Shown here: positions 32,925 through 45,552 of the stretch, piece by piece
Layout: each line of letters starts with the position of its first letter
How positions within the stretch are numbered: the first letter of the stretch is position 1
Source of the DNA: Welwitschia mirabilis
Taxonomy: Eukaryota > Gnetophyta > Gnetopsida > Welwitschiales
DNA length: 64,000 bases
Direction of reading: 5' to 3'
Assembly: GCA_051453625.1 (NCBI GenBank)
Contig: JBOZIK010000001.1
Coordinates: 71,769,460-71,833,459 of the forward strand
Translations under genes and position numbers: made by a program
The notes under the pieces: model-generated
Databases searched by the model: none
What the model saw: only the letters and a program-made list of their open reading frames with translations
Told to the model about the DNA's origin: nothing

Positions 32925-34789
32925 AAGAAATATTAGGAGGAGGCATAAAGGCTATATTATCCATGAGAGTATTATAAATAGAGTAAAATGTCAAATCCCC
33001 ACTATATCCATAAACATTCTTGCATTTGTTAAAGGCATTAAAAGGAAGTAATTCATCTATAAAAATTCATCAAAGTTAATCATCAAATTAGAATCATTGA
33101 ATTCTATTTCCAAAACCTTAAAATTTATAGTTTAATTAGGGAATTTAATTTAAATGAGTTACTTACTTAACCATGTAAAGAAATATTTAAGTATTCATCC
33201 ATGCTCATATTTTTATTCTTTTAGGGAGAAGTAGGAAAATATGACATTTAGAAATCCTATAGTAAGAAAGAATACTAATGCAAGAAGGAATTAAATAAAA
33301 TAAAAAGAAAGATAAAGTAGAAAGGAAAGAGAGTATTTTATTACTCTAACTTTTCAGTCCTATAATTAAAACTAAAGAATTTCTCTTCCTCATATTTAAT
33401 ATCTTGAACAATAGGGTATCAAGGCTATAGTAAAGGCATCATTATAATCTTTGTGAAGTTTAATTAAGGGTTATAATAGATGATTCCTCTTATAAATATA
33501 TCTAAAAAAAATAACAAGGGTAAGTAGGTCAAGGTTAATGAGATAATAAAAAAATTAAAGATTGAAGGAACTTATTACCATTAAAGACAATACTTTTCTA
33601 TTTGAAGAAAATATAGTTCACTCTTATTTCCTTCCTCTATATAATATCAAGAAAGAAAGTTATGAGAATAAAGTAAAGGTAGTTTAGACATATCCAAAAA
33701 AAACCTCATAAATAATTTATTTTTTAATATTAGAAAATGTTCTTCATCCGTAACAAGTAAAGAAAAGACATAGAATAACCCTCCATAAGTAAGATATAAT
33801 ATGCTTAACTTTTCCTTAGTCCTTTAAAATTAGAAAAGAAAATTTAATAATATCTTATGACTCTATTTAAATAAGACCTTCATGTCCTAATCTAACAATA
33901 AATGGTATATTGAATATTCAAGGTATTTAAAAGAATGAAAATACAAAGTCCATAATAGGATATTAGTAATCTAAGTACAAAATGGAAAACTAAAATTTCT
34001 CATAAGAAAAATCCATGATAATTTTTTTGCTAGAGGTGTGTACTAATAAAGTTATTGAAGGCACATTTATAAATTTATAATCATTTAAGTTGATAAGTTA
34101 ATATATTTTTAGGGTAAATTAAACCATTATAAAAATAAAAAACATTTCTAATTATTTTAGCAATAATTTGCACTATACTTATATCTAGATAATTAAAGGA
34201 ATAAAAGGTGAGATTAATTAAATCATATCTATCATCTAGAATAACCTAAAGTGAAATTAAGAAAAGAAAAGAAAATAAAAAAAGTTTAACTCTAAAAGCC
34301 ATCCAAATTATCATTGAGTTTCTTCATCAAAAAACATTAAGTTGTATGTAATCCATTTGATATTAGGAAAGGCTTTGTAGGGTTGGATACCATGAATTCA
34401 ACTAGTATTATATTTTTTAAACTTAAAATTAAGAGTCTAAAGGTGATGAAACCCTACAAAATATAGTTTTTAAGAGTTTGAATATATTAAAAACCTATAA
34501 AACTAAATGATTCATGGTAAAAATTAGAAGAAATAAAGTTGTAAAAATCTCATGATAATTAAAGAAGAATCAAAAATAAAAAATAAAAGAAAAAGAGTAA
34601 AAAAATTATCTTATTTAAAAGTAAAAAAGCAATCAAAATGAGGTAAAATAAATCACCTATACTTTATTCACATGAGAAAAGTAGAATACTTAAGTAAAAG
34701 TGATATAATAATAATGTGTAATTAAAATAACACTTTGACTAACATTTGATCCTTGTTCAAATTAATATAACACTTCAATGTAACCTGTT
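32925..34789. other. Unassigned AT-rich DNA
   Basis: No ORF, family motif or clear repeat recognised on either strand. Confidence 0.45.
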
Positions 34790-36080
34790 TACTAATAACT
34801 TAGTATAGAATGTCATGGTTATGAATTTGAGTTAGTGAAAGATCATAGACTCAGTATAAAATTGCTTAGTTTTAAATATAATCTATAAATAGTTATAGAC
34901 TTAGCATAAAATGTTATGATTTTGAAATTAAGTTAATGTAAGATCATAAACTTAGTATAGGACATCACGATTCTAAATTTAAAATTATAAACTTAGCAGA
35001 NNNNNNNNNNNNNNNNNNNNNNNNNNNNNNNNNNNNNNNNNNNNNNNNNNNNNNNNNNNNNNNNNNNNNNNNNNNNNNNNNNNNNNNNNNNNNNNNNNNN
35101 NNNNNNNNNNNNNNNNNNNNNNNNNNNNNNNNNNNNNNNNNNNNNNNNNNNNNNNNNNNNNNNNNNNNNNNNNNNNNNNNNNNNNNNNNNNNNNNNNNNN
35201 NNNNNNNNNNNNNNNNNNNNNNNNNNNNNNNNNNNNNNNNNNNNNNNNNNNNNNNNNNNNNNNNNNNNNNNNNNNNNNNNNNNNNNNNNNNNNNNNNNNN
35301 NNNNNNNNNNNNNNNNNNNNNNNNNNNNNNNNNNNNNNNNNNNNNNNNNNNNNNNNNNNNNNNNNNNNNNNNNNNNNNNNNNNNNNNNNNNNNNNNNNNN
35401 NNNNNNNNNNNNNNNNNNNNNNNNNNNNNNCTTAGCAGAGGATGTTTTGGTTATAAATCTAAGTTAATGGAATGTTATAAACTCACTATAAGAAACTATG
35501 ATTTTTAATATGAGTTAGTGGAAGGATATAAGATTAATATGAGATGTTATGATTCTGAATCTAAACTAAAGAAAAATTAATAACTCAATATAGGATGTTA
35601 GGATTTTCAATATAATGTTATAGACCTAGCATAAAATGTCTTAGTTCTAAACATAAGTTAATCAAAGATTATAAAATTAATATAGAACATCTTAATTCTA
35701 AATTTAAGTTAATAAAAGATTCTTAAATTAAAATGGAATATTATAATTCTAAGTTTGAGTTAATAAAATGTTAAAGACTTAACATAAGATGTTATGATTT
35801 TAAATTTAATGCTATAGACTTAAGATGAAGTATTATGGTTCTACATGTAAATTACTAATAGATTATAAACTTAGTATAGAAAATTTTGGTTTTAAATTTA
35901 ACTTAATAAAGGTTATAAACTTAGTATTGAATGTTATGATTCTATGTTTGAATTAATAAATGATTCAGAACACATCATAAGACATCATGGTTTTGAATCT
36001 AAATTAATGAAAGATCACGCAGTTAGTAGAGGGCATGTTGATTTTGTGTTTAAATTAGTAAAAACTTATGAACTTACTTT
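34790..36080. repeat. 51-bp minisatellite array
   Basis: Units of the form CTTAGTATAGGATGTTATGA followed by ttctaaatttaagttaat and gaaagatyataaa. Starts at 34,799, 34,850, 34,900 and 34,951 give periods of 51, 50 and 51; the next, at 34,992, is shortened to 41. The array continues beyond the N gap to about 36,080 with strongly diverged units. Stops occur in every frame, so it is non-coding. Confidence 0.85.
35001..35430. other. Assembly gap (430 N) inside the minisatellite
   Basis: The gap is flanked on both sides by the same unit start, 'cttagcaga', consistent with assembly failure within the array. True copy number is unknown. Confidence 0.99.
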
Positions 36081-36579
36081 ATGACTATATTATTCTAACT
36101 AAAATAATTTGAGGGGGTTGTTAAGATAGAGATAAACAAAAGCAATCAAGAGTAGAAGTCCTTAATAGATCCTAAAACATACTCATAAGTAACTAGACCC
36201 CTTAGAATAGTTACTTATACTAATAAAAGAATGAGAAAACCTTACATCCTAAAGAATTACTCTTTGAAGTAATATCATAAATTGATATTTGTGATAACCT
36301 ATAATGGCTTTATATTGAAAATGAGTAGCTATGAGATTTGAACATCCCATTTCATAAGTGAAGTTCTTAAAAGTTTCTTATTTATGTTGAGCTTAATAGT
36401 GATATTTCCATAGAAAATGAGGACCTTTTAATATAATAATATACCATCCTATCTTCAAACTATTATTAATTTTTTCTTGGAGAAGAATAGACTCTAGATA
36501 AGATAGGGGAGTTTGCATATGAAAAAGACTTTGTAATCAACTCTAGAACTCAATTTTTAAATTACATTTCTAGAAAGAA
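36081..36579. other. Unassigned DNA
   Basis: Nothing recognised. It could be the 3' end of the LINE (- strand), but no poly-A tract or tail repeat is clear. Confidence 0.3.
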
Positions 36580-36589
36580 TGTTAAAAAC

Positions 36590-36740
36590 CATATTCATAA
36601 TGATAAATAAGATGAGTAGGTTGTCTAATTCCTAAATGCATAAGAGAGTGATCAATAGGTAGTCCTTGATGTATAAGATAATAAAGAAAGACTTTGTACT
36701 TTGGCTGGGCTTTATATTTCCAAAGAGAATGAAATAATTC
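36590..36740 (-). pseudogene. LINE ORF2 zf-RVT-like domain
   Basis: Reads SLWKYKAQPKYKVFLYYL then IHQGLPIDHSLMHLGI. This matches 'W...APP+VK.F.W....+.LPT...L..+GI', the zinc-binding domain found after RT in plant LINE ORF2. It lies at the downstream end of ORF2 as expected. Confidence 0.65.
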
Positions 36741-37299
36741 TTTTCATTTATTTTCCATCCAATCCTAGTTTCATTTATTATTCAATGACTATTAAGTAAT
36801 ATACAAAGTATTATCCCATAACTTAGATATCTTAAGAGAAAAACTATGTAACATAGTTTCATCTAGCCAATTCCAATCTTCCCATCAATCACTGTCAGAA
36901 CCCCTCAAAGTATGATACATTACAATTTTCTCAATATGCTTAATTATTTATAAATTAGGTTTTTATACCTTTCATTTTTTTTTTCAAGAATTAACCATCA
37001 AATTCTATGATTGTAATTACTATAAGAAAATAACTGATTAAGATAAATCAAATCATTTTTTATCAACTTAGTAATTCTATAATAAAAATGATGATCCAAA
37101 GGTTTATTCTCAATCATGAAAGCTAGAGGCCACTATGGAGAATGGAGTTTTAGATTGCTAAGAGTAAGCCCATTGAAATTTCAAGAGAGACAAACTTTGA
37201 TTTTTTTACTACCATTTCCATATTTGTTAAAAAATATAAGAATGTTATAGAAGAACATCAGTGGATGGAAAAAGAAAGTTGCTCTAATGAATTCCATGA

Positions 37300-38750
37300 C
37301 ATGCTAGTAAGTGGAAAAATCTAGCATTAGAAAATTAATTCCAAAATCTTACTTTTCAAGTGTCTTCCCCTCTGAAAGATCTTATTATCCATTTATCTCT
37401 TAGAAATATACATTGAATTTCTAGGGAAGAAATCCCTAAACCACCAAGATCTTTAATCTACTGACAAACTTTCCAAGTTATCCTACTAAAACCCTAAGAT
37501 GTATTAGAGTTATTCCATAAGTAGTATCAAAATATTTTGTTAATGGATCCATATGAAAATCTAAAAGGCACCATAAAGAAAGCATAATAAATTAAGGTGA
37601 CATTAAGAATATAAGAGAAAATAATAAGTTATCCCAATAAAAATAAAGGTTTTATAGTTCATTTTAAAATTTTTAATTTGATTTTTTCAAAAGTCTATGT
37701 CACATAGCTATAGGAGTGTCTATTAAGATAATAAAAATCCCAAGGAACTTAAATTGGTTAATATGAAAAAAGCACTAAATATTATATCTAAACATCTGAT
37801 AAGGAAGAACACTAAAGCTAGAACATATATCTTGGATTTTTCACAATTGATAATTAAGCTATAGGTACTAAAATATATATTGATAATGCCCAAAGTTTTT
37901 CTAAAGTCAATTCGATTATCTTATACTAAGAGAAAAGTATCATATGCAAATTGGCTATGAAGAATCATATCTTCATTAGAAAGAGTACTAATTTAAAAAA
38001 TTCCTAATAAATGTTCTATTTTGAGATGAGCTCCTAAAGCATCTACAGTAATAATGAAAAGATAAGGGGCTAAGGGTAAACCGTTTCTAATAGATCTCTC
38101 TAGATGAATGATAGGGTAAAACACTCAATTAATATAAATAATAGAAGTTGCATTAGATAACAACATTTGCACATGCTTTTCAAAGGCCTTTTCTAATCTA
38201 TGTTGCTTAATCACCTTCAATAAGAAATGCTAAGTAAGATGACTACAAGCTTTGGCAAAGTATAATTTAAGAAGGATAGCATTTTGAAAAGAACTAGAGG
38301 TCCAATTCATAGACTCTACTACTATGATTACATTATATAAAATGAATTTAACATAAAATGTTTTTAATCTTTACTGATAAGAGTGGGAAGAAACTATTTT
38401 AATCTATTGGAAAGATCTTTGGAAATAATCTTATAGATAACATTTAGAAGTGTGATTGGTCTTTAATTATTAATGTTATAAAGATCATCTAATTTGATAA
38501 GAAGATTCACAAATCTAATATTTAGATGAGTTCCTAAAGAGCCTTTATAAATAGCTTCAATGTAAACAAAGAATCATTATCAATAATATTCCAGAATTAC
38601 ATATAAAATTCCTAAGGTAGACCATCAATACCTGGAGCTTTATCATTTTTAAATTATCATAAAACCTAAACAAATTCTATTTAAGAGAAGCTACTTTCTA
38701 AACCAATGATATTTTAATTAAATAGACTAAGAGATTTAAGACATTTATAG
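37300..38750 (-). pseudogene. LINE ORF2 reverse transcriptase
   Basis: DKAPGIDGLP, then a stop and EFY (38,644-38,600), is the 'KAPGPDG.P.EFYK' entry motif of L1-type RT. HSQFAYDTFLL at about 37,970-37,928 corresponds to 'QFADDTLLF'. The first catalytic Asp is Tyr (TAT, within 37,939-37,950), so the active site is lost. The LINE RT would prime on nicked chromosomal DNA. Multiple stops and frameshifts occur between the motifs. Confidence 0.8.
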
Positions 38751-39299
38751 ATTGATTCTTCATTCATGTTAGTAGTTGAAAAAAGATTGAAAAAAAGATT
38801 GTGAAAAGCTTTTAGAATATTTTCTTAAGAACTATGAATGTTGCTCCCATCATTAATAGTCCCAATATAGGAAGATGTTGTTTTATGTTTAAGAAGTAAA
38901 AAAGCTCAAGAGTAGCTCAATCCCCCATTCATAACCAAGACAGATGAGTATGAAGATGTGCACCTCTAGCTTGATAATGCTACATATATTTGAGTTTTTC
39001 TTTGATAATATAAAGATTATTATAGTTTTCTTGATTTTCACTTCCTTTATTTACCTTATTTTGGTAAAAGTTAATGTTTGAAATAAGATTTTATTAATGA
39101 ATAAACATGTTAAAAGATACTAGTCTTTCATAATGTTTAGCAAAGCTTTAGATATTACTAAAAGTATCATTCCAGCAACTAATCCAATCATGATTCCTAG
39201 TAGGCTGAGAAAAAAGATTTCAAATTTGAATGGAAATGTCACATAAAGAGTTGCTATAAAGATAATAATTATTAAATATGAATAAATATCTATAAATGT

Positions 39300-40055
39300 A
39301 ATCTTCTTCTATAAACTAATAAGACATAGAAATATAAAAATGATCAGAAAGCACTTGATTATAGTCTACAGAAACTAGAAGAGTTATATTATGAAGAACC
39401 TTTACAATTTTATTCATGGTAATATAAGAAAATATAATCTAGAATTAATGAAATATATCCTTTCCTTGCATTATTTCAAGTAAACTATCCATTAGTTTTA
39501 TAACCTTTAATTCCACCATTAATATCCTAAAGATGAAAACTTTTTTTAAATTAAATCCAATGACAGAGTTTCATCTCCTATAATCCACCATTTCTATCCT
39601 CTTGTTTATCCAACTTGTATTATGTCATACTAAATTTACTTGAAATTAGCCATGTAGAATTTGGAAGAGAAGTATGCAGCCAATCCCATAAATCATAGCA
39701 ATCTTTATAAAGGCAAGAAGCATAGATATGTAAAACATCAATAATGATATTGCAAAACTTAAAATGAATCCAAATACAATTCCATAAATAATCTTTACTC
39801 TAGTTGATAATAGATGTTTTAGACTCTACTTGAGAAGGATAATAGCTCCTTCTTTACCTACTTAGTGAGTAGTATTAAGAAGAATATTATTTGGGTAGAA
39901 TAGTATCACAGCTTACCTAAAGGTTATAATATTGAGTTCTAACCTCTTGTAAAAGAATAACATTGAAGCTTTACTTTGGAATACATTCTTGGACTATATA
40001 TTTTCATTGGAGGCTTAAAATTCCCTAGACATTCCAGAAGATAAATCTCATAAGA
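39300..40055 (-). pseudogene. LINE ORF2 endonuclease (AP-like) start
   Basis: The - strand from 40,055 reads MRFIFWNV, a stop, then GIL; about 30 codons on it reads NVILLQEV. These match 'WN.RGL' and 'P.I..LQETK', the first two motifs of the apurinic-like endonuclease that nicks the target. The rest is decayed. The initiating Met of ORF2 is plausible here, about 0.5 kb after the ORF1 trace. Confidence 0.7.
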
Positions 40056-40549
40056 AAACCATTTAGTAGGAGAAGCTCACATCCTTAAGTCATTTAAATG
40101 AATTATGATACTCAATGATGTTTGTAATTGTTCTACTCTACTGTATAGACTAATTAAATGTTCCATTATTTAACTGAGTTATTATAATATTAATACCTAT
40201 GAAATTCAACAAGGGATTGGATTTGGTAACTGTGGTATAGGATTTTCTACTAAGTATTTGTCATCCATTACTATTTATCTATGATTTTAAATATTGCTAT
40301 TGTCAATTAAGACTTGCACTTGAATGATGTTTTCTTAAATCATTTCATCTAAGTTTGAGTTGGATTTTTCTTTTGTTTTAAGATTAGTATTAATTTAGGA
40401 TTTTCATATTAATTCTATGATTTTTGTATATTGTCATTTTTAACTCTTTTTTCCTCAAAGGATTTCCCCTCCATGTCATTATCTATGTCTTTTGATTTGA
40501 GTTCCTTGACCACTATTTCTACTAAAATATTTTTAGCCTTAATTTTCAC

Positions 40550-40720
40550 TAATAACTTAGGAAACTATACCTACACATGATCAGGTTCCTTATATTAGTA
40601 ACATCTTTTAGGCATATTAAGATAAGAAACATTTTAAACAATATGAATTATATCAATAGTAACCTTATTGAATTTGGTAAACATTTTGTCATGTCCATGG
40701 TAACATAAACCCTTTGAGTT
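40550..40720 (-). pseudogene. LINE ORF1-like RNA-binding protein fragment
   Basis: QRVYVTMDMTKCLPNS (about 40,717-40,670) matches the 'RVCVEIDL.KPLP' segment of the plant LINE ORF1/zf-CCHC_4 protein. After a frameshift, KRCY, a stop and YKEPDHV resemble a CX2CX4H zinc knuckle. ORF1 proteins bind the LINE RNA. Fragmentary. Confidence 0.55.
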
Positions 40721-40760
40721 GGTGGTTATTAATGACTTTATTATTTTAAACCACTACATA

Positions 40761-42538
40761 GCCATGTAAATAAATTAATTACTATATAAAAAAGTATAGA
40801 ACACATATTAAAGCACATTAAAACTTGATATTGCATAATTAATAAGTCATGAAAGACCATATGAACACCTATATTAATGCTTTTAAATAAATAATTAAGG
40901 AAGTTTATCATAAAAAAATATAATTACATAAATGTTGAAATCTCTTAACAATAGTAGAATGTGAAACTAGATTCCATGTTATCAATTATAGAAGAAACCC
41001 TTAAGAGAAATCCATGTGATTCCTTTAAATAAAAATGTAGGATTTCTTATAAATATATAATAGAAAGATTTAAAACATTGAGTGCTAACTACACATCCTT
41101 TCTCTAGAAATGGAGACTTAAAAGAAACTAATAGTCAAGTACACTAATAGTCAAGTATGAGCCTATAAAGATTAAATCTATAGCTTATATAGAGAAGCAT
41201 GAAGCTAATTAATTGAAGATAAGGATTTCATGGAATATGTGAAAAAAGTATAGATCAAGATGTATGTGGATGTTTTTAGATCTTATGAAAAAGTTTTAGA
41301 ATGACTAAAATATATTAAAATTTAGTTTTAATTAAATAATATTATAAATAATAACTATATCCAATATGCAATAATGTTTTTAACTAGAGACATAGTAACT
41401 TAATGAAGTAAACTTAATGTAATGAGAAATAACTAGATGGAACAAAGTGAACTTAAATACAAGTTTCATAAAATAGTTTTTATTGAGTACTTTATCAAGG
41501 ATAAGTAAGTAAAATTTAAATATTTAAATCTAAAAATAAAAAACATAAACATTCAGAGGAGTTTTAAAAGCTTAAAGACTTTTAATATTATAGGGACATT
41601 AAGGATCTAGCTATTGATTTCATTATAACTCTACCACCAAGATTGTGGAAAAAATATTTTCTTTAAATAGAAGTTATCACAAGAAGTGTATAAAAAACAT
41701 AAATCATTAGATAAAAATAACAAATTCCTACATCGCAACCAATGCTAGTCCTTAACCTAGACCATAAGAGTTGCACATATTTAACCTTAGCAATCTATTT
41801 AATATTAGTTACCTTTAGTTTTTCATATTTATAAGAATAAGGGATATCTGATGAATACCTATTTAAATGAAAAGAATAGGATAAAAACCAAAATTAGAAA
41901 AAAAAATTCTAAAATAAGCCTTACCTTTATAAAAAGGTCCATAGCAAGTAGGGAAGTAACTATTTGAATCCATCCAAAGATGTTTCATCAAAAATTAGTT
42001 TTCAATTTTGAAAATGAGAGGATATTTAAAAAACTATTTTCTTTTTAATAGATAGTACGACAAGTGATGATTTTATATCTCTTAAAAGTTTATAAAAGTC
42101 TAAAGATATATTTATTAAAGAATAAAGCTCTAAAGTTAAGGTTGTAGTGGGGAAAATAATTACTAAATGTGGTTATTATGATAATATTGCACTAAAAATT
42201 TTATAATTAAAATTTAATGTTATATTTTATTTTTTGATATTAAAAATTACAATTTTAGAAATTTCATTGTTAAAAAAATTCAATATTAGAGAAATGTTTA
42301 AACTAATTTTCTTTATATACCTACTCTATTTATAGGTTAGATCTTGAAAGGGAAAGAAATAAAGAAGTAGATCCTAGTTATGGCTAAGAATGAAATAATG
42401 AAGACATTAAGAAGAGTAAAAGCACTCTATTTTTAAATCACAATAAATGGAAGATTAACTTTTCAAAATAATTATATGATTTCAACAAAGATTTTAAGAT
42501 AATAATAGTCTACCACCACTAAAGATAAATGTGAAATA
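40761..42538. other. Unassigned AT-rich DNA
   Basis: No motif recognised. Part probably represents decayed gag/protease of the chromovirus whose RT begins at 42,539. Confidence 0.35.
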
Positions 42539-43200
42539 TAATATTGACTTTGTTCTTGGAGATCAATCAATATTACATGATCCCTATAGGCTTTGAATCT
42601 CTAATTTAAGGGAGATAATACTTGATATTACAAAATTGGTTAGAAAAATCCTACAAAATGTTTTACCCTTAGGAGTTTAATTTTTTCTATGGATAACAAG
42701 GATGATTCTCTAAGAGTATGTAAATTTTAACATTAATTAAAGAAGTTAATTATTAATAAGAAATGTTTATTATGTAGAATTGATGAACTTTTGAATTAGT
42801 TTTTTAGAAATCCAAGTACTTCACAAAGATTGATTTGAGGTTAAGATATTATCAAATCTGGACTAACAAGGAATATATTTCTAAAATAGTCTTTAGAAAA
42901 AGATATGGATACTATGAGTTTGTTGTTATAACTTTTGGGCTTACTAATGAACTACAACATTTATGACTGTAATGAATGACATTTAGATAATATACTAATT
43001 TATTTAAATAATAGTGATGATAATTTTAAACATCTAAAACAAGTTTTTCAATTAATAAAGGAGCATATACTAATAGTAAAATTAAGAAAATATAAGCTTT
43101 TTAGAAGATCTATCCACTACCTTGAGCATGTCATATCAACAAAAATAATTAAAACTAGTTTGAATAAGGTTTAAGTAGTAAAACTTATCAAAATGATGAA
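42539..43200 (+). pseudogene. Chromovirus (Ty3/gypsy) reverse transcriptase
   Basis: From 42,539: NIDFVLGDQSILHDPYRL matches the 'IDL.PG..PI..PPYR' lead-in of chromovirus RT. Then RIDELFN (42,780), decayed forms of 'FSKIDLRSGYHQ', 'AFRTRYGHYEF' and 'MPFGLTNAPATF', and finally DNILIYLNNSDDNFKHL then KQVFQLIKEHILIV, continuing to FRRSIHYLEHVIST near 43,140. This last part is one clean frame of about 60 codons. The catalytic pair reads Asp-Asn (GAT AAT at 42,986-42,991): the second Asp is lost. Upstream parts are shifted among frames. Confidence 0.8.
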
Positions 43201-43394
43201 ACCTAATATAATTGAAGAGCTTCTTAGGTTTATATAGATTCTATAAGATATTTTTATAAGACTATGTAAAGATCATGATACTAATTACAAGTTTGATAAA
43301 AGATAAACTATAATTTAACTTTAATGGTATACGTAAAAAAACCGTCCTTTGCATCAAACTTGTGCTCACCACAAATATAGCACTAAAGATTCTT

Positions 43395-43700
43395 CACAAT
43401 AATGACTAGTGCATGTGAAGAAGAAACAAAAGTAGTTTTGATGCAAGATGATTGAGTAGTTATATATCAGTTAAGAAAATTAAACAAAAATAATAAAAAA
43501 TATTTAATACATAACTTGGAGTTACTAGTAATTATTCATGTCTTAAATATTAGGCAAAGATATTAGTTAGGATTTTTAGTTGAGTATAACTTTAAGTACA
43601 CCTTCTATAAATAGAATAAAGTTGTAGATACTCTCAATTAACTCTAGCATATGCCTATATATGTTATGAATTATGATATGGTTAAAGAAATAAAGGAGAA
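43395..43700 (+). pseudogene. Chromovirus RNase H
   Basis: MTSACEEETKVVLMQDD, a stop and VVIYQLRKLN (43,402-43,480) matches 'SDAS..G.G.VLMQ....IAY.SRQL'. KKYLIHNLELLVIIHVLNI then RQRY matches 'NYP.HDLELAAVV.ALK.WRHYL'. The tail NKVVDTLN, a stop, L, a stop, HMPI (about 43,617-43,660) corresponds to 'NVVADALSR'. RNase H follows RT in the same orientation. Confidence 0.75.
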
Positions 43701-43789
43701 AATACCTAAAGATGAAGTATTAAGAGAAGTGCTGAAAAAATAGTATAAATAAAAGAAGTTTCTCTTTAGACTATTATCTCTAATGGAAT

Positions 43790-44560
43790 GTTAAAGAGAA
43801 GAGGAATAGTATGTATCCCCTCCAGTTACCATAAAGCCAACTTATTAAAAGGGATTAACAAGTATATTAAATACACTAACCTAGATTTTTAAAAACATAT
43901 ATCAGACTCTTTAAAGATACCATAATGGTAGAACAGTGCTCTTGTCAATTTTCCATTATGAATTTAATTCTTTAAAAAAGTATTTCAAAAAAAAAAGACA
44001 TATATCTCCCTTAGAAAGTAGTAATATTAATAAGGGATGAAGTCTTTAATAAAATGTTTTATGAATAGATAACATATTAAAAGCTTAAATTATAGAAATA
44101 AGATTCTAGTAGTTTCTTGAATCCCTTAAGAGTACAAACTTAAAGGTGAAGAGAAATAGTCATGGATTTTTATATATGATTTTTTTCCAAAAAAATAAAA
44201 ATCATGATATTAGTTTTATATTTTTAAAGAAGTTAACAAAGATGGCTTATTTCATTCTAATAAAACTTCTCACATTGCAAAAGAATAAAGTAAGTTTTCA
44301 AATTACATGGTACACTAAAGATTGTTATTCTTAATAAAGATTTAAAATTCATATTATATTTTAAGCATGAATGATCTAAAGAGATGGGAACTTAATTATT
44401 TTTTAATGACACTTTTCATCTAGAAATAGGTTGAAAGACTAAGAGAGTTAACTACATTCTGAAAAACATCCCAAGATATTATTTGGCATGTAAACTAGAA
44501 AGATGAAAATAATGCCCAGTTGAATTCACATATGTCTAGGTTTATTAAGGATTTATCTAG
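43790..44560 (+). pseudogene. Chromovirus integrase
   Basis: GILKRRGIVCIPSSYHKANL (from about 43,790) is at the place of the N-terminal zinc region. LKKLTKMAYFILIKL (44,225-44,270) corresponds to 'VVVDRLTKMAHFIP'. The next motif, shifted in frame, ILNKDLKF, stands for 'IVSDRDPKF', with the catalytic Asp region changed. Then TKRVNYILKNI (44,435-44,470) corresponds to 'DGQTERVN..LE..LR', with the catalytic Glu read as Lys. A 62-codon clean stretch (44,146-44,334) spans the core. No chromodomain could be read further on. Confidence 0.75.
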
Positions 44561-45552
44561 TCTTCTCCATTTGAAGCCATGTCTGAAACAAATTTCTCAA
44601 CTTCTATTAATTACTCTAATACCTCATAAGAAAAATAATGGAAATAAGAAGAGATAATAAAATTAAATAATTTTAAGGAGAGTTTGGGAACAACTACAAG
44701 TAGTATAGAAGAGATATAAAAGATATTATTATTTTGAGTAATAATATTACATTTGTTAGACTTGAAATTAGGTGTTATTATAAGTCAAACCCAAAAGATT
44801 ATCTTTAAACTTTTGGAAGAATCAAACGTTTGTCCATTAATTTTGTAAATCATTTCCTACAGTCAAAATAATAGGAAATTTGATGAACAAACCCAATATT
44901 TCAAAATGTTAGACTAGGATTCAGTAAGTTTTTTATCATAGTCTCTGAAAATCATATTATATAGGAAAATATGAAAATTATATTTTGAATCAGAAAAAAT
45001 CTTTTAATAATATCTAATTATAATTTTACTATGAATTTTATTAAAATTAAATAATGTAAAGACAATAAAATAAAGCATAAAATGATAAAACAAGTCTTAA
45101 TAGAATGATTCTATTATGATTAACCTACATAGAAAAATGAATAATCTATGCAACAAAGCTATCTAAAACCACTTAGGAACGCTGATAACTACAAAATTAA
45201 TACCTTAGTTTTAATTAGTTTAAGATTTAATAATATGATAATATTTTTTTTCCTTATGCCAAGTAATAAGACAAGAATGAGGATTATCAGGTAGCAAATC
45301 TAGAACTAAAATATATCAATGTGGAAAAGCATTAGTTTAAGAATGAACCATAGCTCTAAGTGAAAATTATACTACATGTGATGAATTATTAATGGCAAGA
45401 GATGGCCATTTATTCTTTTAACCATTTAAAATTACTAAGTAATAGATGATGTAATCACTAATTTGGATAAAATAAAATGTTAATTAAAATGAGTTAATGG
45501 GTTATTCTATGATTAAAAAGGGATCCTACAAACTAGACCTTGAAGGTGGTTA
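44561..45552 (+). other. Decayed 3' region of the chromovirus
   Basis: No domain readable. Ends in 'ggatcctacaaactagacct' then 'tgaaggtggtta', directly before the LTR start. It occupies the place of the polypurine tract. Confidence 0.4.

Larger units (their letters stand above)
36580..40760 (-). mobile_element. L1-type LINE (non-LTR retrotransposon) relic
   Basis: About 4.2 kb on the - strand with traces in the order expected of plant L1 elements: ORF1-like segment (40,550-40,720), endonuclease (starting about 40,055), RT (37.9-38.7 kb) and a zf-RVT-like domain (36,590-36,740). All frames are broken. The ends, target-site duplication and poly-A tail were not identified. Confidence 0.8.

Noticed and set aside
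34790-36080. The 51-bp array considered as a CRISPR array.
   Set aside because: Units are contiguous and diverged throughout, with no conserved repeat alternating with unique spacers, and the context is a plant genome.
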